Below, in pieces: positions 1 through 9,265 of a stretch of DNA of 64,000 bases. Below the pieces are notes generated by a model, which saw only the letters and a program-made list of their open reading frames with translations, was not told where the DNA came from and did not search any database. Source of the DNA: Microbulbifer hainanensis (GTDB lineage Bacteria; Pseudomonadota; Gammaproteobacteria; Pseudomonadales; Cellvibrionaceae); contig NZ_JACZCR010000031.1 in assembly GCF_014904735.1 (NCBI RefSeq), positions 203,805 through 267,804 of the forward strand. Reading direction: 5' to 3'. Position 1 is the first letter of the stretch, and every line of letters starts with the position of its first letter. A program made the translations under genes and the position numbers.

Positions 1-2
1 TG

Positions 3-1046
3 ACCTGCCGGAGTTGCGAGACGACCTGTCCTTCCGGGGTGGAGTACCACAAGTTACTTACAGTGGGTCGCGATACCGTCGAGCGACTGGCACCGCGACC
101 GGGGACGCAGCGGATTGTGCGCAGCGCGCTGAGCAACCTGATGTTGTCACCGCGGCTGCTGGGTTTTCTGTTCGCAGCTGGCCGGCTCGTCGCGCCGCTG
201 CTGCCATCTGCGTTGCGACGCACATATTTTCCACCGCAACGCTCTTCTACTGCAGGCACTTACCGAAAGATTTCCCGCAAGTTCCCCGAGAGCGATGCTA
301 CAGGCGGCGCGGTGGTACTGGTGCGCGGCTGCGTGCAACCGATGCTGCGGCCGGATATCGATGGTGCGCTACAGCGAATTCTCGAACACTTCGGGGTGCC
401 GGTGAGCCTGTCCGCGGCTGCGAACTGTTGCGGCGCCGCCAGTTACCACACCAGTGGCGAAGAGCAGGCGCGTGAACTGGCGCGCCGCCAGATCGATTAC
501 TGGTGGCAGTTGGCCGAGACCACACCACTGCGCGCGATCGTATCCACGGCATCGGGATGCGGCGTGCACCTGCGCGACTATCCGCTGCTGCTCGCCGATG
601 ATCCGGAATACAGGGACAAGGCCGCGGAACTCGCACAGCTGGTGCGGGATCCGGTCGAGTTACTCGATGGATTGCTGGCGCAGCGGCCGCTCGACTTGGC
701 TGCGCCGGACAAAAAAGCCAAGGTGGTATTCCACTGTCCCTGTACGCTGCAGCACGGTCTGGGACTGAGTGGCCGGGTAGAGCAGTTGTTGCACTCGCTG
801 GGCGTTGAAGTGCCGGCAGTGCGGGACAGCCATCTATGCTGCGGCTCCGCCGGTACCTATTCGGTGCTGCAACCTGAGCGCGCCAAATCCCTGCGTGGGA
901 AAAAGCTGCAGTCGCTGCAAGAGTCCAATCCCGACCTGCTGCTCACCGCCAATATCGGTTGCCTGTTGCACCTGCAGGGGGGCACCGAGACCCCGGTGCG
1001 TCACTGGCTGGAATACGTTGCCGATTTCCTGCCGCACGCTTCGTAA
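3..1046 (+). CDS. glcF: Glycolate oxidase iron-sulfur subunit GlcF (5' end outside window)
   Basis: The reading frame is open from the window edge, so the N-terminal part, including the first ferredoxin cluster, is missing. The first visible codons give TCRSCETTCPSG, the CxxCxxxCP motif of the second 4Fe-4S cluster. Two cysteine-rich CCG domains follow, seen as ANCCGAAS near residue 130 and HLCCGSAGTYS near residue 270. This order is typical of GlcF, which passes electrons from the flavin subunits GlcD/GlcE when glycolate is oxidised to glyoxylate at the membrane. glcD and glcE would be expected just upstream, outside the window. A related lactate-utilisation Fe-S protein is less likely because the ferredoxin part and both CCG domains are fused. 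Confidence 0.88.
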   Translation, partial: TCRSCETTCPSGVEYHKLLTVGRDTVERLAPRPGTQRIVRSALSNLMLSPRLLGFLFAAGRLVAPLLPSALRRTYFPPQRSSTAGTYRKISRKFPESDATGGAVVLVRGCVQPMLRPDIDGALQRILEHFGVPVSLSAAANCCGAASYHTSGEEQARELARRQIDYWWQLAETTPLRAIVSTASGCGVHLRDYPLLLADDPEYRDKAAELAQLVRDPVELLDGLLAQRPLDLAAPDKKAKVVFHCPCTLQHGLGLSGRVEQLLHSLGVEVPAVRDSHLCCGSAGTYSVLQPERAKSLRGKKLQSLQESNPDLLLTANIGCLLHLQGGTETPVRHWLEYVADFLPHAS

Positions 1047-1168
1047 CTGTCGAATACCTCTCGCGGGCGATCCGTGCGCAGCAAATCGCATCGATCGGAA
1101 CCGGGGCGCGGTTGCATGCGCGACCGGGAATCGCGTGATAGGGGATAGGGAAGGGTGGGTAATAGCCT

Positions 1169-1437
1169 AGGGCCTGTTCACACTAAATTCGATAGTCGCG
1201 TTGCCGCCCCAAAACGGGCCAGGCAAGGCGCGAGGAGCATGGTTTAGCGTGCTAAATGAGCGACGAGCAACGCGGCATGGCCCGTTTTGGGGCGCAACCC
1301 GAAGGGACGGGGCCGTTTTTCCGCAATGCTGTGTTGTAGTTCGCTTATGTGGCCGGCCACACGGCGCTCACTACGCCTTGCCTTGCGAAAAATAACGGCC
1401 GTCGTCGCGGCCATCGAATTTAGTGTGAGCAGGCCCT
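1169..1437. mobile_element. MITE-like element with 25-bp terminal inverted repeats
   Basis: The ends 1169-1193 and 1413-1437 are inverted copies of AGGGCCTGYTCACACTAAAT plus TCGAT, with one mismatch. Inside are two further large inverted repeats. One (about 1199-1307) has arms around CCCCAAAACGGGCC and an internal TTTAGC-GT-GCTAAA. The other (about 1306-1410) has arms around CCGTTTTTC. No convincing protein is encoded. The size, ends and nested hairpins fit a non-autonomous miniature element moved by a transposase in trans. The element fills most of the gap between glcF and murQ, which contains nothing else recognisable. A target duplication is not clear. Confidence 0.7.
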
Positions 1438-1488
1438 GGATTGGGCGAAAGCGAGCCGCGGGAATCAGCGGCTCGTAATTGCGGACGA

Positions 1489-2427
1489 TCAGCCAGCGCG
1501 GGAATTGGCCGCTTCGATATTCTGCAGCGCGAGGCGCAGGAAGCCATTGGCCTCCGCGAGCGCGCGCTCGGCGGCGTCGCTGTCCAGGCCGCTGAGAATG
1601 ACCATGATGGCGAGCTTGGCATTGTGGTCGCACTCGCTGAGCACTCTGTCCGCTTCCTCGAGGGATGCACCGGTCGCTTCCATAACGATACTGCGGGTGC
1701 GGCTGATCAGTTTGGCGTTGGTGGCTTTGACATCGACCATCAGGTTATAAAAGACCTTGCCGAGCCGGATCATGCTCGCGGTGGTGAGCATGTTCAGCAC
1801 CAGCTTCTGCGCGCTGCCCGCTTTCATACGCGTTGAGCCGGTCAGGATTTCCGGGCCGACTTCCGGCAGTATGGCGATATCCGCTTCGTCGGCGATGGCT
1901 GCCGCCTTGTTGCAGGACAGGGCCACGGTTTTACAGCCGATTTCCCGTGCGTAGCGCAGCCCGCCGATAACGTAGGGGGTGCGGCCGCTGGCGGCGATAC
2001 CCACTACCACGTCCTCAGCGGTCAAATTGATCTTTTCCAGATCAGACCTGCCCAGCGCCGGATTGTCTTCGGCGCCTTCCTGGGCGCGATAGACTGCATC
2101 TTCGCCACCGGCGATCAGCGCCACCACCATATCCTCGCTCACGCCGTAGGTCGGCGGACATTCCACCGCGTCGAGTATACCCAGGCGGCCGCTGGTGCCG
2201 GCACCCATATAGATCAGTCGGCCACCCTGCTTGAAGGCGTCGACGATGACATCCACGGCCGCGGTGATCTGCGGCAACTGCCGGTGTACCGCCAGCGGCA
2301 CTTCCCGATCTGCCTGATTGATTTTCTGCAAAATTTCTTCGGTCGGTAGCAGATCGATGTCGAGTGTATCCGGGTTGCGCGCTTCACTGGTGAGCGCGCT
2401 CAGTTCCTTGATTAGTTCGTCGTTCAT
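1489..2427 (-). CDS. murQ: N-acetylmuramic acid 6-phosphate etherase
   Basis: MurQ cleaves the D-lactyl ether of MurNAc-6-phosphate to give GlcNAc-6-phosphate and D-lactate in the cytoplasm, a step of cell-wall sugar recycling. The 312-residue product has the family length. It shows the SIS-domain phosphosugar motif GAGTSGRLG near residue 77, followed by DAVECPPT with the conserved glutamate, and a second motif ASGRTPYV near residue 150. The C-terminal part carries the helical substrate-binding region. It is the last gene of a minus-strand group with a sugar kinase and a sodium symporter, so its substrate is probably made by that kinase and not by a PTS permease. Confidence 0.95.
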   Translation of the reverse strand: MNDELIKELSALTSEARNPDTLDIDLLPTEEILQKINQADREVPLAVHRQLPQITAAVDVIVDAFKQGGRLIYMGAGTSGRLGILDAVECPPTYGVSEDMVVALIAGGEDAVYRAQEGAEDNPALGRSDLEKINLTAEDVVVGIAASGRTPYVIGGLRYAREIGCKTVALSCNKAAAIADEADIAILPEVGPEILTGSTRMKAGSAQKLVLNMLTTASMIRLGKVFYNLMVDVKATNAKLISRTRSIVMEATGASLEEADRVLSECDHNAKLAIMVILSGLDSDAAERALAEANGFLRLALQNIEAANSRAG

Positions 2428-2515
2428 TTTCTTCCTTCTCAGCCTCTCTGAACCCTGCTGGGCAAGCTGTTAAATATTGACACTCTTCACTGCGAATACT
2501 TTTTCAGCATTTCAC

Positions 2516-3397
2516 TCAGTACGCCGTCGACTCAATAGCGACTGAGTCGCGGGCGAGAATGCAGGCGCCGTCGAGGGAACTGCCCAAAGGCGGTATCAAC
2601 CGGCTCTGCAGGTCCTCGGCCAAATACGGCACCAATTTATCGGCCAGGCCGCCGAGCAGGGTGATGGGCAAATCGGTATCAGCCCACGCGCTGCGTATCA
2701 GTCGCTCCACCTCGGCGACGGTTTTGCCGGCGATGTCCCGCGCCAGTGGGCAGGTACGCTGATGCTCAAACACCATGGGCGCAATTGCCGCATACTCGCG
2801 CGAGCCGGCCTGCTGTAGCCAGTGTAGGATCGCCGGGCGGTGATTCCCGACATGATGCATCACCTGCTGGCTCAGGGGTGTCTGCGGCGCACCGTGAATA
2901 TCCAGTTCCCACAACAGCGCACGCACAGCGCTCTTGCCGATAGCGGCGCCGCTGCCTTCGTCACCCACCGCGAGGCCCCAGCCGCCGAATTGGCGGATTT
3001 CACCATTGCGGTCGAGGCGCATGGCCACCGAACCGGTGCCAATGGCAGCCATGACCATCGGCAGGCCGGCGCCGGCGCCGACCAGCGACGTGCGTGCATC
3101 CGAAGTCACTGTAACCGCGGCGAATCCCATGGCTTCCAGATGGCCGCACAGGGTCCGGGCTGCAGACTCATTGCCGGCGCCGGCGACACCGCAGGCCAGG
3201 GCCACCCGATCGGCGCTGACTCCGGATGCCGCCAGCAGTTGGCTGCAGAGGCTGCCAATATTGGAAATAGCCTGCGGCAGATTCTGCGACAGCGAACTGG
3301 GTCCGGCGCGCAATTCGATCGGCGGCCGGTTGTCGTCGACGAGGCGCGCCAGTGTCTTGGTGCCGCCGCCATCGATGCCGATATAGCAGTGGCTCAT
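2516..3397 (-). CDS. BadF/BadG/BcrA/BcrD-family ATPase, probable MurNAc/GlcNAc kinase
   Basis: The 293-residue protein is an ASKHA-fold sugar kinase. The phosphate-1 loop DGGGTKT lies near residue 9, the adenosine or phosphate-2 loop AIGTGSVAM near residue 125, and GGWGLAVGDEGSGAAIG near residue 147. These are the hallmarks of the N-acetylglucosamine kinase branch of the BadF group, and the length agrees. Because it overlaps the symporter gene by 4 bp and lies upstream of murQ, phosphorylation of imported MurNAc (or GlcNAc) at the 6-position is the best reading. Substrate choice is inference from context. Confidence 0.82.
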   Translation of the reverse strand: MSHCYIGIDGGGTKTLARLVDDNRPPIELRAGPSSLSQNLPQAISNIGSLCSQLLAASGVSADRVALACGVAGAGNESAARTLCGHLEAMGFAAVTVTSDARTSLVGAGAGLPMVMAAIGTGSVAMRLDRNGEIRQFGGWGLAVGDEGSGAAIGKSAVRALLWELDIHGAPQTPLSQQVMHHVGNHRPAILHWLQQAGSREYAAIAPMVFEHQRTCPLARDIAGKTVAEVERLIRSAWADTDLPITLLGGLADKLVPYLAEDLQSRLIPPLGSSLDGACILARDSVAIESTAY

Positions 3398-4968
3398 GCA
3401 CGGGCCCCGGCGAGCCCGCTGTCTGCGGTTTGCGCCGCCGGTTTACCCAGGCAACAGATGGTCAGTGAGACCAGTGTGCCCAGACACAGCTGCCAGGGAA
3501 ACGCGACGCTGACCGGGTTCTCTTCGCCGGTGATCAGTCCGATCATCCAGGGTTGCTGTGCCAGGGTGACGAGGAAGCCGGCAATCAGTGCTGCCGTGAC
3601 ACTGGCGCCGTTACCGCGCCCGGTAAAGATGGCCGTGAAGAACACGCCCAACAGCCCGGAGTAGGCAAAGACCATGACGGAGAGCGCGAAGGTCAGCAGC
3701 GGCAGGTCACTGATCTGCTGCCAGAAATAACAGAGGATCGCCATGGCACTCAGCACCAGTCCGATCAGAAACATCGCCATGCGCCCTGCGGTGACAAAGT
3801 GCGCGGCCGGACGTTTAATGCCGCGGCAATCCAGCCAGGGGCGATAGATATCCTCGGTGAGGACACTCGCCATCGAGTTCAGGCTGGAATTCAGGGTGGA
3901 CAGCGCCGCGGCAATCACACCGACGGTGACCAGGCCGCGCAGCCCCGCGGGCATTTCGTGCAGCACGTAGTGCATGAAGACGGTAACGTCGCCTCCGGCG
4001 GGCTGCTCCATGACAGTGCCACCCATCAATTCCGGGTGCTGGTAAAAGAGGTACAGGAGCAGGCCGATTCCCATAAATACCGCCATGATCGGCGCCACCA
4101 TCACAATGGACAGTGTCATGGCCCGGGCGCCCTCGCGGGCGTTCCTGCAGGTCAACAGTCGCTGGGTGACATCCTGATCCATCCCGAACGCGGCAATATT
4201 TAACAGGACAAAGCCGGTGAAGGTGGCCCAGACAGTAAACGGGTCTCCCCAGGAAAAGCTGAAATCGACGAGTTCTAGCTTTGACGCCTGGTCCGCGCCG
4301 GGGCTGTCCAGTGTGGCAAGGATTGTCGGCAGGTCCGCGGGAATCTGCCAGAGCAGTACCGCTACAACCGAGAAGGCCGCCGCGAGATAGACGGCGCACT
4401 GCAGCACATCGCTCTGGATGACCGAGCGCACACCGCCAATGAATGTCTGTACCAGGCCCGCTGCTGTCAGCAGGAGGATGGCCAGCACCACATGACCTGC
4501 GTCGATATCGTTGAAGATGATCATGGAGACGGCGATCGCCGCCATATAGAGACGGGCACCACTGGCAAAGACGCGGCCGAGCAGGTACATACCGCCGGCC
4601 TGGTTCTTGGCGGCACTGCCAAAACGCGACTGCAGCAGTTCGTAAACGGTGGTGACTTCCTGGGCGTAGAAACGTGGAATCAGGAAGCGGGCAACCACAC
4701 CGGCGGCGATCAGGGCGCCGAGATTGGTAAACAGGTAAGTGAGGTCACCACGGTAGCCGAGATCCGGTCCGCCGAGAAAGGTGGCCGCTGACTGGGTGGT
4801 GGCCAGGGTGGAGATGGCCACCATCCACATGGGCATACTGTTTTTGGCGAGAAAGTAATCGCGACTGTTACTGGCGCCCTGGCGGGAGAAAAGCCAGCCG
4901 CTGACAGCCAGAACCAGGCCGTAGAGGGCAAAAATGGTCCAGTCGATCGCTGTAAACTGTAACTCCAT
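3394..4968 (-). CDS. Sodium:solute symporter (SSS family), probable amino-sugar importer
   Basis: The 524-residue product begins with the SSS signature (IFALYGLVLAVSGWLFSRQG) and has about 13-14 hydrophobic segments, the usual size for this family. The segment RDYFLAKNSMPMWMVAIS and the conserved region around RFLIPRFYAQEVTTVYELL are typical. It is first in a minus-strand unit symporter-kinase-murQ and is transcribed divergently from an RpiR regulator, so the cargo is probably MurNAc or a muropeptide sugar taken up with sodium into the cytoplasm. The stop overlaps the start of the kinase by 4 bp, which suggests translational coupling. Confidence 0.85.
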   Translation of the reverse strand: MELQFTAIDWTIFALYGLVLAVSGWLFSRQGASNSRDYFLAKNSMPMWMVAISTLATTQSAATFLGGPDLGYRGDLTYLFTNLGALIAAGVVARFLIPRFYAQEVTTVYELLQSRFGSAAKNQAGGMYLLGRVFASGARLYMAAIAVSMIIFNDIDAGHVVLAILLLTAAGLVQTFIGGVRSVIQSDVLQCAVYLAAAFSVVAVLLWQIPADLPTILATLDSPGADQASKLELVDFSFSWGDPFTVWATFTGFVLLNIAAFGMDQDVTQRLLTCRNAREGARAMTLSIVMVAPIMAVFMGIGLLLYLFYQHPELMGGTVMEQPAGGDVTVFMHYVLHEMPAGLRGLVTVGVIAAALSTLNSSLNSMASVLTEDIYRPWLDCRGIKRPAAHFVTAGRMAMFLIGLVLSAMAILCYFWQQISDLPLLTFALSVMVFAYSGLLGVFFTAIFTGRGNGASVTAALIAGFLVTLAQQPWMIGLITGEENPVSVAFPWQLCLGTLVSLTICCLGKPAAQTADSGLAGARA

Positions 4969-4990
4969 GGATATCCGTCCGCGTTTGCTT

Positions 4991-5058
4991 GGTATGATTT
5001 ATTACGGCTATCGGTACTTAATTATTCCTCAAATTTTGATTGATTGGTATCATTTATT
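4991..5058. promoter_or_regulatory. Direct repeats in the divergent symporter/rpiR promoter region
   Basis: GGTATGATTTATT at 4991-5003 recurs as GGTATCATTTATT at 5046-5058, 55 bp apart, in the intergenic region between the symporter and the RpiR-type regulator. Centre spacing is near five helical turns. These are candidate binding sites for the adjacent regulator. This is inference from position and repetition only. Confidence 0.45.
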
Positions 5059-5142
5059 CCTGGGTCGAGCAAAAAGTGCACGATTGGTGCGACAATAAAT
5101 TGCGTCGGCAGTAGGGAAACAAGTCTGTGAGAGAAGATCACT

Positions 5143-6009
5143 ATGGGATCAATTGCGAAAATCCGCGCCATGCGCGAGTCGATGTCTAACCACGAACAGC
5201 GGATCGCGGATTTTTTGCTGGAGAACGTGGAGGCCGTGCGCAAACACTCATCCAAATCGCTTGCAGACAGTATCGGCGTCTCCCAATCCAGTGTGGTGAA
5301 GTTCAGCCAAAAACTCGGCTACAAGGGTTATTCGGATTTCAAGCTGTCCCTGACCGAATCCATGGCGCGCACAGCGCACCTGCCCAAGGCCATTCACGGT
5401 GATATTTCCGTCGATGACGATATCACCACGGTTGGCCGAAAACTGATCGCCCACAAAGCCGTATCCCTCAATGAAACCCTCGGCGTAAACGGCGAAGCAG
5501 AGCTTATCCGTGCCGTTCAACTGCTGGCTGCGGCCGACCGTATCCTGGTGGCGGGCGTGGGGGCTTCTTCGCTGGTTGCGCGCGATTTCGCCTACAAACT
5601 GATGAAGCTGGGCAAGGCCGTGCTGGTAGAGAGCGACACGCACGTGCAGGTCGCCAACGCGGCGACTTTGAAGCAGGGCAGTGTGGTGTTGGCCATTTCC
5701 GAGTCGGGATTGACCCAGGATGTGATTCGGGTGGCGGAGACCGGGTTGCAGCAGGGGGCCGACGTGATTTCCCTGACGCGTTTTTCGCGCAATCCGCTTA
5801 TAGAGCTGGCGAGTGTCCGGTTGTTTTGTGTTGCCGACGAGGCTGGCGCCCGCAGTTCTTCCATCTTGGCGCGTACCGCCCAGCTGATGGTTACTGACCT
5901 GCTGTTTATCCTTATGTCGCAGCGGGACGACCAGGCGCAGGACCTGTTTGAGCGCAGCCGTAACGCTGTCGAAGTGTTCCGCGGCGGGAGCCGGCGCAAG
6001 GGCGCCTGA
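5143..6009 (+). CDS. MurR/RpiR-family transcriptional regulator
   Basis: The 288-residue protein has the RpiR N-terminal helix-turn-helix (residues about 5-80, with SLADSIGVSQSSVVKFSQKL as the recognition region) and a C-terminal SIS phosphosugar-binding domain (about 125-255, with GVGASSLVARDFAYKL and AISESGLTQDVI). In this family binding of a sugar phosphate, often MurNAc-6-P, relieves repression. It is divergent from the symporter-kinase-murQ unit and probably controls it from the shared 170-bp intergenic region. Confidence 0.9.
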   Translation: MGSIAKIRAMRESMSNHEQRIADFLLENVEAVRKHSSKSLADSIGVSQSSVVKFSQKLGYKGYSDFKLSLTESMARTAHLPKAIHGDISVDDDITTVGRKLIAHKAVSLNETLGVNGEAELIRAVQLLAAADRILVAGVGASSLVARDFAYKLMKLGKAVLVESDTHVQVANAATLKQGSVVLAISESGLTQDVIRVAETGLQQGADVISLTRFSRNPLIELASVRLFCVADEAGARSSSILARTAQLMVTDLLFILMSQRDDQAQDLFERSRNAVEVFRGGSRRKGA

Positions 6010-6063
6010 TGCGTCGCCGCGCAAACCGGCCAGCAATCCCCCTCAATTACTAATTGGTACAAA

Positions 6064-6095
6064 GTTGCAGCTTATCGGGGCTGCAAGTTTTATTC
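6064..6095 (+). terminator. Rho-independent terminator after the RpiR gene
   Basis: The stem TTGCAGC / GCTGCAA with an 8-nt loop is followed directly by GTTTTATT, 55 bp after the stop codon of the regulator. Confidence 0.6.
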
Positions 6096-6486
6096 GCCAG
6101 TGGCTATTGAATTCGCTCTTTAGGAATAATATATTCGTAAAGCCTCTTCTTTTTGTGATTAATATTTCCTTGGAAATAGATTGCGGCAGGAAGGGCGCAG
6201 GCTGGTCGAACGCGACGCTTGTACTGTTGCCTCGATTCCGCCTTTTCACCTTGTAGCTTCCAATTCCGGATTCCCCTTCCGATAGAGAATTGGTTTTGAG
6301 GGGGCGTTAGCCCCCTCGATTTTCTATCTTCCCCCAGTCCCACGTTACCGCCCATTACCCGTCCCGGTTGTTCCTCCTGTGGCAACATTCCTTCATGTGA
6401 TCTCCGTAGCGATTTCCGCAAAAAGAATATTTTTGCGCCAAAAGGTTGTGTACGATCGTGCCATTCAAAAATGGGGGATCACTTGA
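6096..6486. other. Intergenic region with a GC hairpin
   Basis: No coding region is supported here. A perfect 8-bp stem GAGGGGGC-GTTA-GCCCCCTC lies at 6298-6317 and is followed by GATTTTCT, so it may be a second terminator. The AT-rich stretch at 6120-6180 looks non-coding. The last 60 bp should hold the promoter of the HNH nuclease, but no clear -35/-10 pair was identified. Confidence 0.5.
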
Positions 6487-7035
6487 ATGGTTAATAAGAA
6501 ACTCTCCGGATATTTGCTGCTGCTTTTATTCATTTTCTGTGGCGAGGCCTGGAGCAGCGATTACGATCGATCGGAATGGCTGCCGCGCTGGTCCGATAGT
6601 GACGGCAACTGTCGGGACACCCGTCACGAGCTGCTGTTGAGGTATTCCCTGGGACCGGTGACTTTTACCCGCGCCAACCAGTGCAAGGTTGCGACCGGCC
6701 TGTGGCTGGATCCCTATACGGGTAATTTTTACTTCAAGGCTTCAGACCTGGATGTGGAGCACATAGTGCCACTGAAATGGGCCTTCGATCACGGCGGTGC
6801 CTACTGGCCGCGCGAGCGCAAGCGGCAATTCGCCGAGGACCCCGACAACCTGTGGCTGGTAGACGACGGGCGCAACCAGAGCAAAGGTGACAAGGGCCCC
6901 GACCAGTGGATGCCGCCCTATAAACCGGTTGCACGAATTTATGTACAGTGTTTTATGGCGATCGTGGAGAAATATGGCCTGCAGCCGACGCTGGCGGAAT
7001 CCCAGCGGTTCCAGTCACTGGCGCATGAGACATAG
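6487..7035 (+). CDS. Secreted HNH-family endonuclease
   Basis: The protein has 182 residues with an N-terminal signal peptide (KKLSGYLLLLLFIFCGEAWSS). It contains the DVEHIVPLKWAFDHGG motif near residue 88, where the DxEHxxP pattern is the start of the beta-beta-alpha-metal fold of GmrSD/DUF1524-like HNH nucleases. A later DPDNLWLVDDGRNQSKGDKG matches the conserved N-N-x-x-K end of the site. Four cysteines suggest disulphides after export. The likely role is degradation of extracellular DNA for nutrients. GGGGGA eight bases upstream of ATG supports the start. It stands alone between terminator-like hairpins. Confidence 0.82.
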   Translation: MVNKKLSGYLLLLLFIFCGEAWSSDYDRSEWLPRWSDSDGNCRDTRHELLLRYSLGPVTFTRANQCKVATGLWLDPYTGNFYFKASDLDVEHIVPLKWAFDHGGAYWPRERKRQFAEDPDNLWLVDDGRNQSKGDKGPDQWMPPYKPVARIYVQCFMAIVEKYGLQPTLAESQRFQSLAHET

Positions 7036-7140
7036 ATGCTCGGCTGAAAAACTGCCCGGGCCGATAGGGTGATGGAGGATAAGCGCGCCAGCTGCTGCTA
7101 CGCTTAATGGGAATCAGTCGATGAATGTGCGGGTGACGTT

Positions 7141-7440
7141 ATGTGGCAGTGGTTGCTGGCCGCAAATTTGCTGATGCCTGTCTCCTATGCCGGCGAGACC
7201 ATCACCATCGGTCCGCCCCAGGGAGCGGGACCCAGTCCCTCCCTGAGCTTTTGTCAGCAGCGATTCTACGAGGAGGACGATGGTCGCCTGTTGTGCAACT
7301 GGGCAGTCAATTTCAACTTTGCCTGTTTCGTATCTTACCCGTCCAACAAGGTGCTTCAGGCCGGTTCCAAGCTCTCGGAGCCGGAAGTGGTCGGTGAGTG
7401 CGATAACGGCGAACCGATCATCAAACTGTTGCACTACTGA
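7141..7440 (+). CDS. Small secreted protein of unknown function
   Basis: The 99-residue product has a short signal peptide (WQWLLAANLLMPVSYA, predicted cleavage before GE) and three or four cysteines in the mature part, so it is probably periplasmic or secreted. No family is recognised. It follows the nuclease gene by about 105 bp on the same strand and converges with the sensor kinase gene, whose stop lies 2 bp away. The ATG is accepted because the signal peptide follows it immediately; no strong ribosome binding site is seen. Confidence 0.6.
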   Translation: MWQWLLAANLLMPVSYAGETITIGPPQGAGPSPSLSFCQQRFYEEDDGRLLCNWAVNFNFACFVSYPSNKVLQAGSKLSEPEVVGECDNGEPIIKLLHY

Positions 7441-7442
7441 TT

Positions 7443-9113
7443 TCAGGTGGGCTCAGCGTCCAGATCAGTCTTCAGCGGTATCCGGTGTCCATCGGAAATC
7501 AGTGCGGCAATTTTTTCCTGCAGCTGTTCGTAGGTAAAGGGTTTCTGAATGCAGTCGAGAATACCGTCGGCCAGAATTTCCTGGACCTTGATATCTACGC
7601 TGTAACCGGTGGAGAGAATAGCCTTGATCTCCGGGTTGATCCGCTTGAGGAAGGCGAACAGTTGCTGGCCGTCCATACGCGGCATGATCATGTCCAGTAG
7701 CACCAGGTCCACACTTTCATAATTGTCCCGGTAATAATTGATGGCATCTTCTGCGCCGGCAAATGTCACGACTTCGTGGCCGCGCATTTCAAACAGGGTT
7801 TTGGAGTAATTCCGCACCATCGCCTCATCGTCGACGACCATGATGCGCACTTTGTGTTCCTGTGATGCTGGCTTCTGCTGCCGGTGCACTTGCTTGGCTG
7901 CGTCGCGGATTATCGGCAGGTAGAGATCAAAACTACTTCCTTCCCCTTCACTGCTCTGGCAGATAATGGCGCCCTTATGCAGATGCATGGTGCCGTAAAC
8001 CGCTGCGAGCCCGAGCCCCGCGCCGCGCCCGCTTTCCTTGGTAGTGAAAAATGGCTCGAAAATTCTGCGCCGGATTTCTGCTGGCATGCCAGTACCGCTA
8101 TCGCTGACATTGATCAGCAGGTACTGGCCTGGTCCTATTTCGAAGTCGGCGATAGTGGTGGGGTCGTCCAGTGTGAGATCGTGAGTGACGAAACGCAGTG
8201 CGCCGCCGCGGGGCATTGCATCTTTTGCGTTGATACCCAGGTTGAGCAGCGCGCTTTTCAATTGGGCGGAATCGCCGAGGACATGGGGGCGGTTGGCTTG
8301 CAGTTTCTGTTCGATATCAATTCGTCGGTCTATAGTGCGCTCGAGCATGGCGCACACGTCGCGAATGATTTCGTGCGTGTTGCATTCTGTGAGCTGGTAT
8401 TTTCCCTTGCGGGCGAATGTCAGCAATTGTTTGGTTAGTTCGGCCGCATGTTGTGCCGTCGTGAGAATATGGGAGATGTACTCGGCAACTCGCTGATCGC
8501 AGGTGATTTGCTGGATGACTTCGGCATACCCGGTAATGCCGTGAATCATATTGTTGAAATCATGGGCGATCCCGCCGGCGAGTTCGCCGATGGCCTGCAT
8601 TTTTTGTGCTTGCCGGAGCTCTTCTTCGAGCAGTCTCTGCCTGGTGATATCGGTGCCGATGCTGAGTACGCCGACCGGTGCGCCCCGGTCATCGGTTAAC
8701 AGCTTGTTCGTCCAGGCTATCCAGACACGCTTGCCGTCCTTGGTGATATTTTCATTGATGTTGTAGCGGTGTTCGTCGGGAAAGTTACAGATATCATCCA
8801 TCAGTGGACGCAGATCCCGGCCGGTGCTTTCGTTGGTAGGAACTATGGTGCCGACTACATGGCGCCCGATAATTTCGGCTTCACTGTAGCCAAAGAAACG
8901 CTGCGCGTATTCGTTGAAAAAAGTAATAATCCCGTCGCGGTTCCAGCGCAGGATAATGGAATTGGCGTGTTCCACCAGCTCGCGGTAGCGTTCTTCGCTT
9001 TTTTGCAGCGCCTCGTAAATATGGCGGGAGTCTTGTTGAGAGGCAATTGGCTGATTGGAGGGGAGGGAAGGTGCATCCGTGGGGCGGTCGGTATCTTTTG
9101 TGCGGTTTGCCAT
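7443..9113 (-). CDS. PAS-domain hybrid sensor histidine kinase with C-terminal receiver
   Basis: The protein has 556 residues without transmembrane segments, so it is cytoplasmic. Order: short coiled segment; PAS domain about 40-165 (ending in the PAC-like [19 protein letters not shown]); histidine-kinase region with the H-box [20 protein letters not shown] near residue 180; HATPase with N-box [14 protein letters not shown] and G-boxes DSGTGMPAE and [13 protein letters not shown]; receiver about 425-545 with VDDEAMV, phospho-acceptor LLDMIMP and conserved lysine IQKPF. The HDFNN H-box is typical of orphan hybrid kinases. No partner regulator is adjacent, so the output is unknown. Confidence 0.92.
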   Translation of the reverse strand: MANRTKDTDRPTDAPSLPSNQPIASQQDSRHIYEALQKSEERYRELVEHANSIILRWNRDGIITFFNEYAQRFFGYSEAEIIGRHVVGTIVPTNESTGRDLRPLMDDICNFPDEHRYNINENITKDGKRVWIAWTNKLLTDDRGAPVGVLSIGTDITRQRLLEEELRQAQKMQAIGELAGGIAHDFNNMIHGITGYAEVIQQITCDQRVAEYISHILTTAQHAAELTKQLLTFARKGKYQLTECNTHEIIRDVCAMLERTIDRRIDIEQKLQANRPHVLGDSAQLKSALLNLGINAKDAMPRGGALRFVTHDLTLDDPTTIADFEIGPGQYLLINVSDSGTGMPAEIRRRIFEPFFTTKESGRGAGLGLAAVYGTMHLHKGAIICQSSEGEGSSFDLYLPIIRDAAKQVHRQQKPASQEHKVRIMVVDDEAMVRNYSKTLFEMRGHEVVTFAGAEDAINYYRDNYESVDLVLLDMIMPRMDGQQLFAFLKRINPEIKAILSTGYSVDIKVQEILADGILDCIQKPFTYEQLQEKIAALISDGHRIPLKTDLDAEPT

Positions 9114-9208
9114 CTATCCATCCTGGACGACCTCTACGCGAAGACCAAAGATTGCACCATGGCGACTGTTAAAAGTCTACCGGCCGAACAGTGCTTTTGC
9201 GATCTAGT

Positions 9209-9219
9209 GCACACTGTGC
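9209..9219. promoter_or_regulatory. Short palindrome upstream of the XRE regulator
   Basis: GCACACTGTGC is an 11-bp palindrome (odd centre) 47 bp before the start of the XRE gene. It could be its own operator. The evidence is symmetry and position only. Confidence 0.3.
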
Positions 9220-9265
9220 GCGAAATCCTTATTCGTTATAATTTTATTTTTTTCGGATTCGTACC

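Noticed and set aside
6096..6486. Possible riboswitch before the HNH nuclease gene
   Set aside because: Only a simple GC hairpin is visible and no known aptamer pattern was recognised.
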